Of a DNA stretch of 64,000 bases, positions 61,909 through 64,000 are shown piece after piece. The notes beneath the pieces were generated by a model. It had not been told where the DNA came from. It was given only the letters and a program-made list of their open reading frames with translations, and did no database searches. Position 1 is the stretch's first letter. Each line of letters begins with the position of its first letter. Both the position numbers and the translations under genes were made by a program. Source of the stretch: CAVSRC01 sp963785065. GTDB taxonomy: Bacteria > Pseudomonadota > Alphaproteobacteria > Rhizobiales > Kaistiaceae. The stretch is from NCBI GenBank assembly GCA_963785065.1, contig CAWATX010000002.1, positions 868,001 to 932,000 on the forward strand, written 5' to 3'.

Positions 61909-62955
61909 ATGTTCAAGAAGGACCTGGGCCTTCTCGTGCTGATCGTTCTGGTCGGCTTCGTCGTTGCCTATATCAACCCGCGCTTCCTGCTTCCGGCGAA
62001 CATCTCCAACACGGCCAACCAGATCGGCCTGTTCGGCATCTTCTCCATCGGCGAGGCCTTCGTGATCGTGACCGGCGGCATCGAGCTTTCGGTCGGCTCC
62101 GTCATTGCGCTGCTCGGCACGATCTTCATCGATTTCCTCGTTACCTATCAGGTGAACTGGGTGATGGCGGTGTTCATCATCGTCTTTGCCGGCCTGATCC
62201 TGGGCGCCATTCACGGCTTTCTGATTACCAAGATGCACCTGCAGCCCTTCGTGGTCACGCTGTGCGGTCTGCTGATCTATCGCGGCGCGGCGCGCTACTA
62301 CACGCGCGATGCGACCGCCGGCTTCGGCTTCACCGATGCCAACCCGACGCTGGAATGGGTGACCGCCGGTCGCTCGGAGATCTTCGCACCGATTGCGCAC
62401 CTGTTCGGCTACACCGGGCCGACCGTGGCGGTTCCCCATACGCTGATCGCCCTGATCATCGTCGCCGTGACCGCCTTTGTCGTGCTGCATCGCTCGGTCT
62501 ATGGCCGCTACCTGTATGCGGTGGGCAAGAACGAAGAGGCGGCACGCTATTCCGGCATTCACGCCGACCGGATCGTGCTCAGCGCCTATGTCATCTGCGG
62601 TGGACTGGCCGCCGTCGCCGCAATCTTCTGGGCCATGTACACGCGCTCCATCTCGCCCGCCGTGCACGGCAGTTTCTACGAGCTCTATGCCATTGCGGCG
62701 GCCGTTCTCGGTGGATTTTCGCTACGCGGTGGCGAGGGGTCGATCGTCGGCGTCGTGCTCGGCGCGATCCTGCTTCAGATCCTACAGAACCTCGTGAACT
62801 TGCTGGGCATCCCCTCGTCGTTGAACTTCGCGGTGATGGGCTCGGTGATTCTGCTGGGTGTGCTCGCTGACCAACAATTCACCGAGTACCGACGACGCGC
62901 CGGCGCTCACAGCGCCGCACACAACCGTCGGAGTGTCGTGCGCCCGGCAGAATGA
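61909..62955 (+). CDS. Sugar ABC transporter permease
   Basis: A 348-residue inner-membrane protein of RbsC type, with about ten hydrophobic segments and the motifs VTGGIELSVGSVIALLGTIF, PFVVTLCGLLIYRGAARYY and GGFSLRGGEGSIVGVVLGAI. It forms the membrane channel with the ATPase at 60390. GGGGGGCTGC precedes ATG 61909, 19 bp after the ATPase. The last ~25 residues are basic and histidine-rich. Completes the second sugar ABC system. Confidence 0.93.
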   Translation: MFKKDLGLLVLIVLVGFVVAYINPRFLLPANISNTANQIGLFGIFSIGEAFVIVTGGIELSVGSVIALLGTIFIDFLVTYQVNWVMAVFIIVFAGLILGAIHGFLITKMHLQPFVVTLCGLLIYRGAARYYTRDATAGFGFTDANPTLEWVTAGRSEIFAPIAHLFGYTGPTVAVPHTLIALIIVAVTAFVVLHRSVYGRYLYAVGKNEEAARYSGIHADRIVLSAYVICGGLAAVAAIFWAMYTRSISPAVHGSFYELYAIAAAVLGGFSLRGGEGSIVGVVLGAILLQILQNLVNLLGIPSSLNFAVMGSVILLGVLADQQFTEYRRRAGAHSAAHNRRSVVRPAE

Positions 62956-63138
62956 GTGTGCCTGACTGCATGATTGCTGAGGGCACAACCATCGGGAGGC
63001 TGCATAATATCGCGCTCCTGCCCGATCTTCCCGCGCTGCCGGACTAGTAGGGGAGCGGTCTCAATCTCGTTCATGCTCCTTCAAAGTCCGTCAGGCCGAA
63101 AGGCAGCCGAAGTCGAGGCTTCTTCCTGCTTTCGCTGA

Positions 63139-64000
63139 CGCGAGGCGGTGACCCGCATCGAAGAGGCTTTCGCGGTGCGCGGCGCGCCCGATCAGATGTT
63201 GACGCTTTCCTTCACCCGCCACGGACCGGTGCTGTCGGAAGATCCTGAACGCAATCTGTTGATCGCTTTCCGCTCGGTCTGGTCCGAGCCCGGAACCTCA
63301 GCCTATCTGGGCAGCCTGACGGCCATGCGGGCGGGCTCGGTGGCTGCGTTCGGCGCGGCACTGGAGCGCTGGGGCACGCCGTCAGTCAACCACGTCTGCG
63401 CCGATACCGAGGGCAACATCGGCTGGTTTGTCGCCGGCAAGGTACCGCGCCGGGCGAACTGGCGCGGACTGGCGCCGGTGCCGGGCAGCGGCAGCCACGA
63501 GTGGCACGGGTTCTTTGCCACCGCCGAGCTGCCGCGCCGGATCAATCCCGAGGCCGGCTTCCTGGCAACAGCGAACGAGATGAACCTGCCAGCCGACCGC
63601 CCGGGCGATGCGATGACCATCGGCCACGAATGGGCCGATGACAGCCGTGCCCGGCGCATCCATGCCGTGCTGGCAGCCGATCCGGCGCATTCGATCGAAG
63701 CAGCCCAAGCGTTGCAGACCGATGTGCTCTCGCTTCCCGCGGGGCGCATCTGCGCCCTCCTGGCCCGTGCTGCGGACGTCGATTCTGGAGCCGCGGCCTT
63801 CCTGGCCGGATGGGATGGCGTGCTGTCGGCGAAGAGTCCGCAGGCGGCGCTGTTCGAGGTGTGGTTGATGAAACACCTGCGGCCCGCGGTCCCCGCCCGC
63901 TTCTGCCCGGATCCCGGGGTGCGGGCGCTGCTGTTGCCCGGCGACCTCGCCACCCTGCTGCGCATCCTCGAGGAGCCCGGCGCGCCGCCGTTCCGGTGGA
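63139..64000 (+). pseudogene. Penicillin-acylase-family protein, N-terminus missing and cut by the window edge
   Basis: The frame opens after a TGA at 63136-63138 and runs to the edge. It matches the middle of Ntn penicillin/aculeacin-type acylases: LTLSFTRHGPVLSEDPERNL, WSEPGTSAYLGSL, VNHVCADTEGNIGWFVAGKV, ATANEMNLPADRP. The catalytic N-terminal serine, the signal peptide and the alpha chain (roughly the first 250-300 residues) are not found upstream in any frame. Possible starts are GTG 63148 or ATG 63196 but would give a truncated, inactive product. So a deletion, or fusion by an earlier rearrangement, is likely. Confidence 0.7.

Noticed and set aside
60291..61916. 541-residue minus-strand frame
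   Set aside because: Antisense to the ABC ATPase, with typical antisense composition (His, Asp, Gln rich).

Overview
The window looks like a chromosomal segment of a GC-rich alphaproteobacterium, most likely of the order Hyphomicrobiales (Rhizobiales). This rests on gene content and protein style: sdhC-sdhD-sdhA order, sugar ABC cassettes with LacI and XylR-type regulators, a YARHG-domain protein and P27-type terminase fragments. I cannot name a genus. It mixes housekeeping genes, two sugar-uptake loci, a potassium-transport locus, a large secreted-protein cluster and several decayed mobile regions.

Region by region: 0-3 kb holds the end of an NAD(P)-binding protein and, convergent to it, sdhCDA with no sdhB after it. 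At 3.2-3.9 kb are a small membrane protein and tRNA-Thr(CGT). From 4.1 to 12.8 kb is a decayed prophage or genomic island: broken Mu-like portal and head genes, a HEPN-like gene, a Hachiman-type antiphage pair (hamB intact, hamA with an in-frame TAA), then an AlpA-like regulator, a deletion-fused HTH/ParB-methylase and a small terminase. From 13.2 to 20.4 kb is a sugar catabolism and uptake locus: epimerase, XylR-type regulator, Gfo/Idh/MocA oxidoreductase, and an ABC ATPase, permease and binding protein ending in a strong terminator. Two copies of a 30-nt element sit in front of its two catabolic genes. A broken serine recombinase lies at 20.8-21.5 kb.

22-30.5 kb is a minus-strand run of exported proteins: DUF4384, OmpA-like, an unknown protein, an SH3-caspase, a carboxypeptidase-regulatory-like repeat protein, DUF4424, then YARHG. 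Upstream of it is a tract very dense in TGGTCGACCA-type palindromes. 31.6-33.5 kb carries an M81 (MlrC-like) peptidase and a deaminase fragment between 27-bp perfect inverted repeats. 34.3-44.0 kb is the complete kdpFABCDE operon, with an extra 27-aa ORF at its head, divergent from a TrkH-type transporter. The shared promoter region has KdpE-like 11-bp-spaced repeats facing both ways.

44.6-51.2 kb holds a PAS-GGDEF-EAL gene split by a frameshift and a 1201-residue secreted DUF11-like protein with three identical 111-bp repeats. 51.6-56.6 kb has an IS110 fragment, a cyclase-AAA-TPR signalling protein and a CFA-synthase-like methyltransferase. 57.1-63 kb is a second sugar locus: a LacI regulator and NAD-dependent epimerase divergent from a binding protein, ATPase and permease. 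The window ends in a 5'-truncated penicillin-acylase gene.

The most interesting points are the disabled or recoded Hachiman locus, the exported caspase/OmpA/DUF4384 cluster, the palindrome array next to it, and the inverted-repeat-bounded peptidase cassette.
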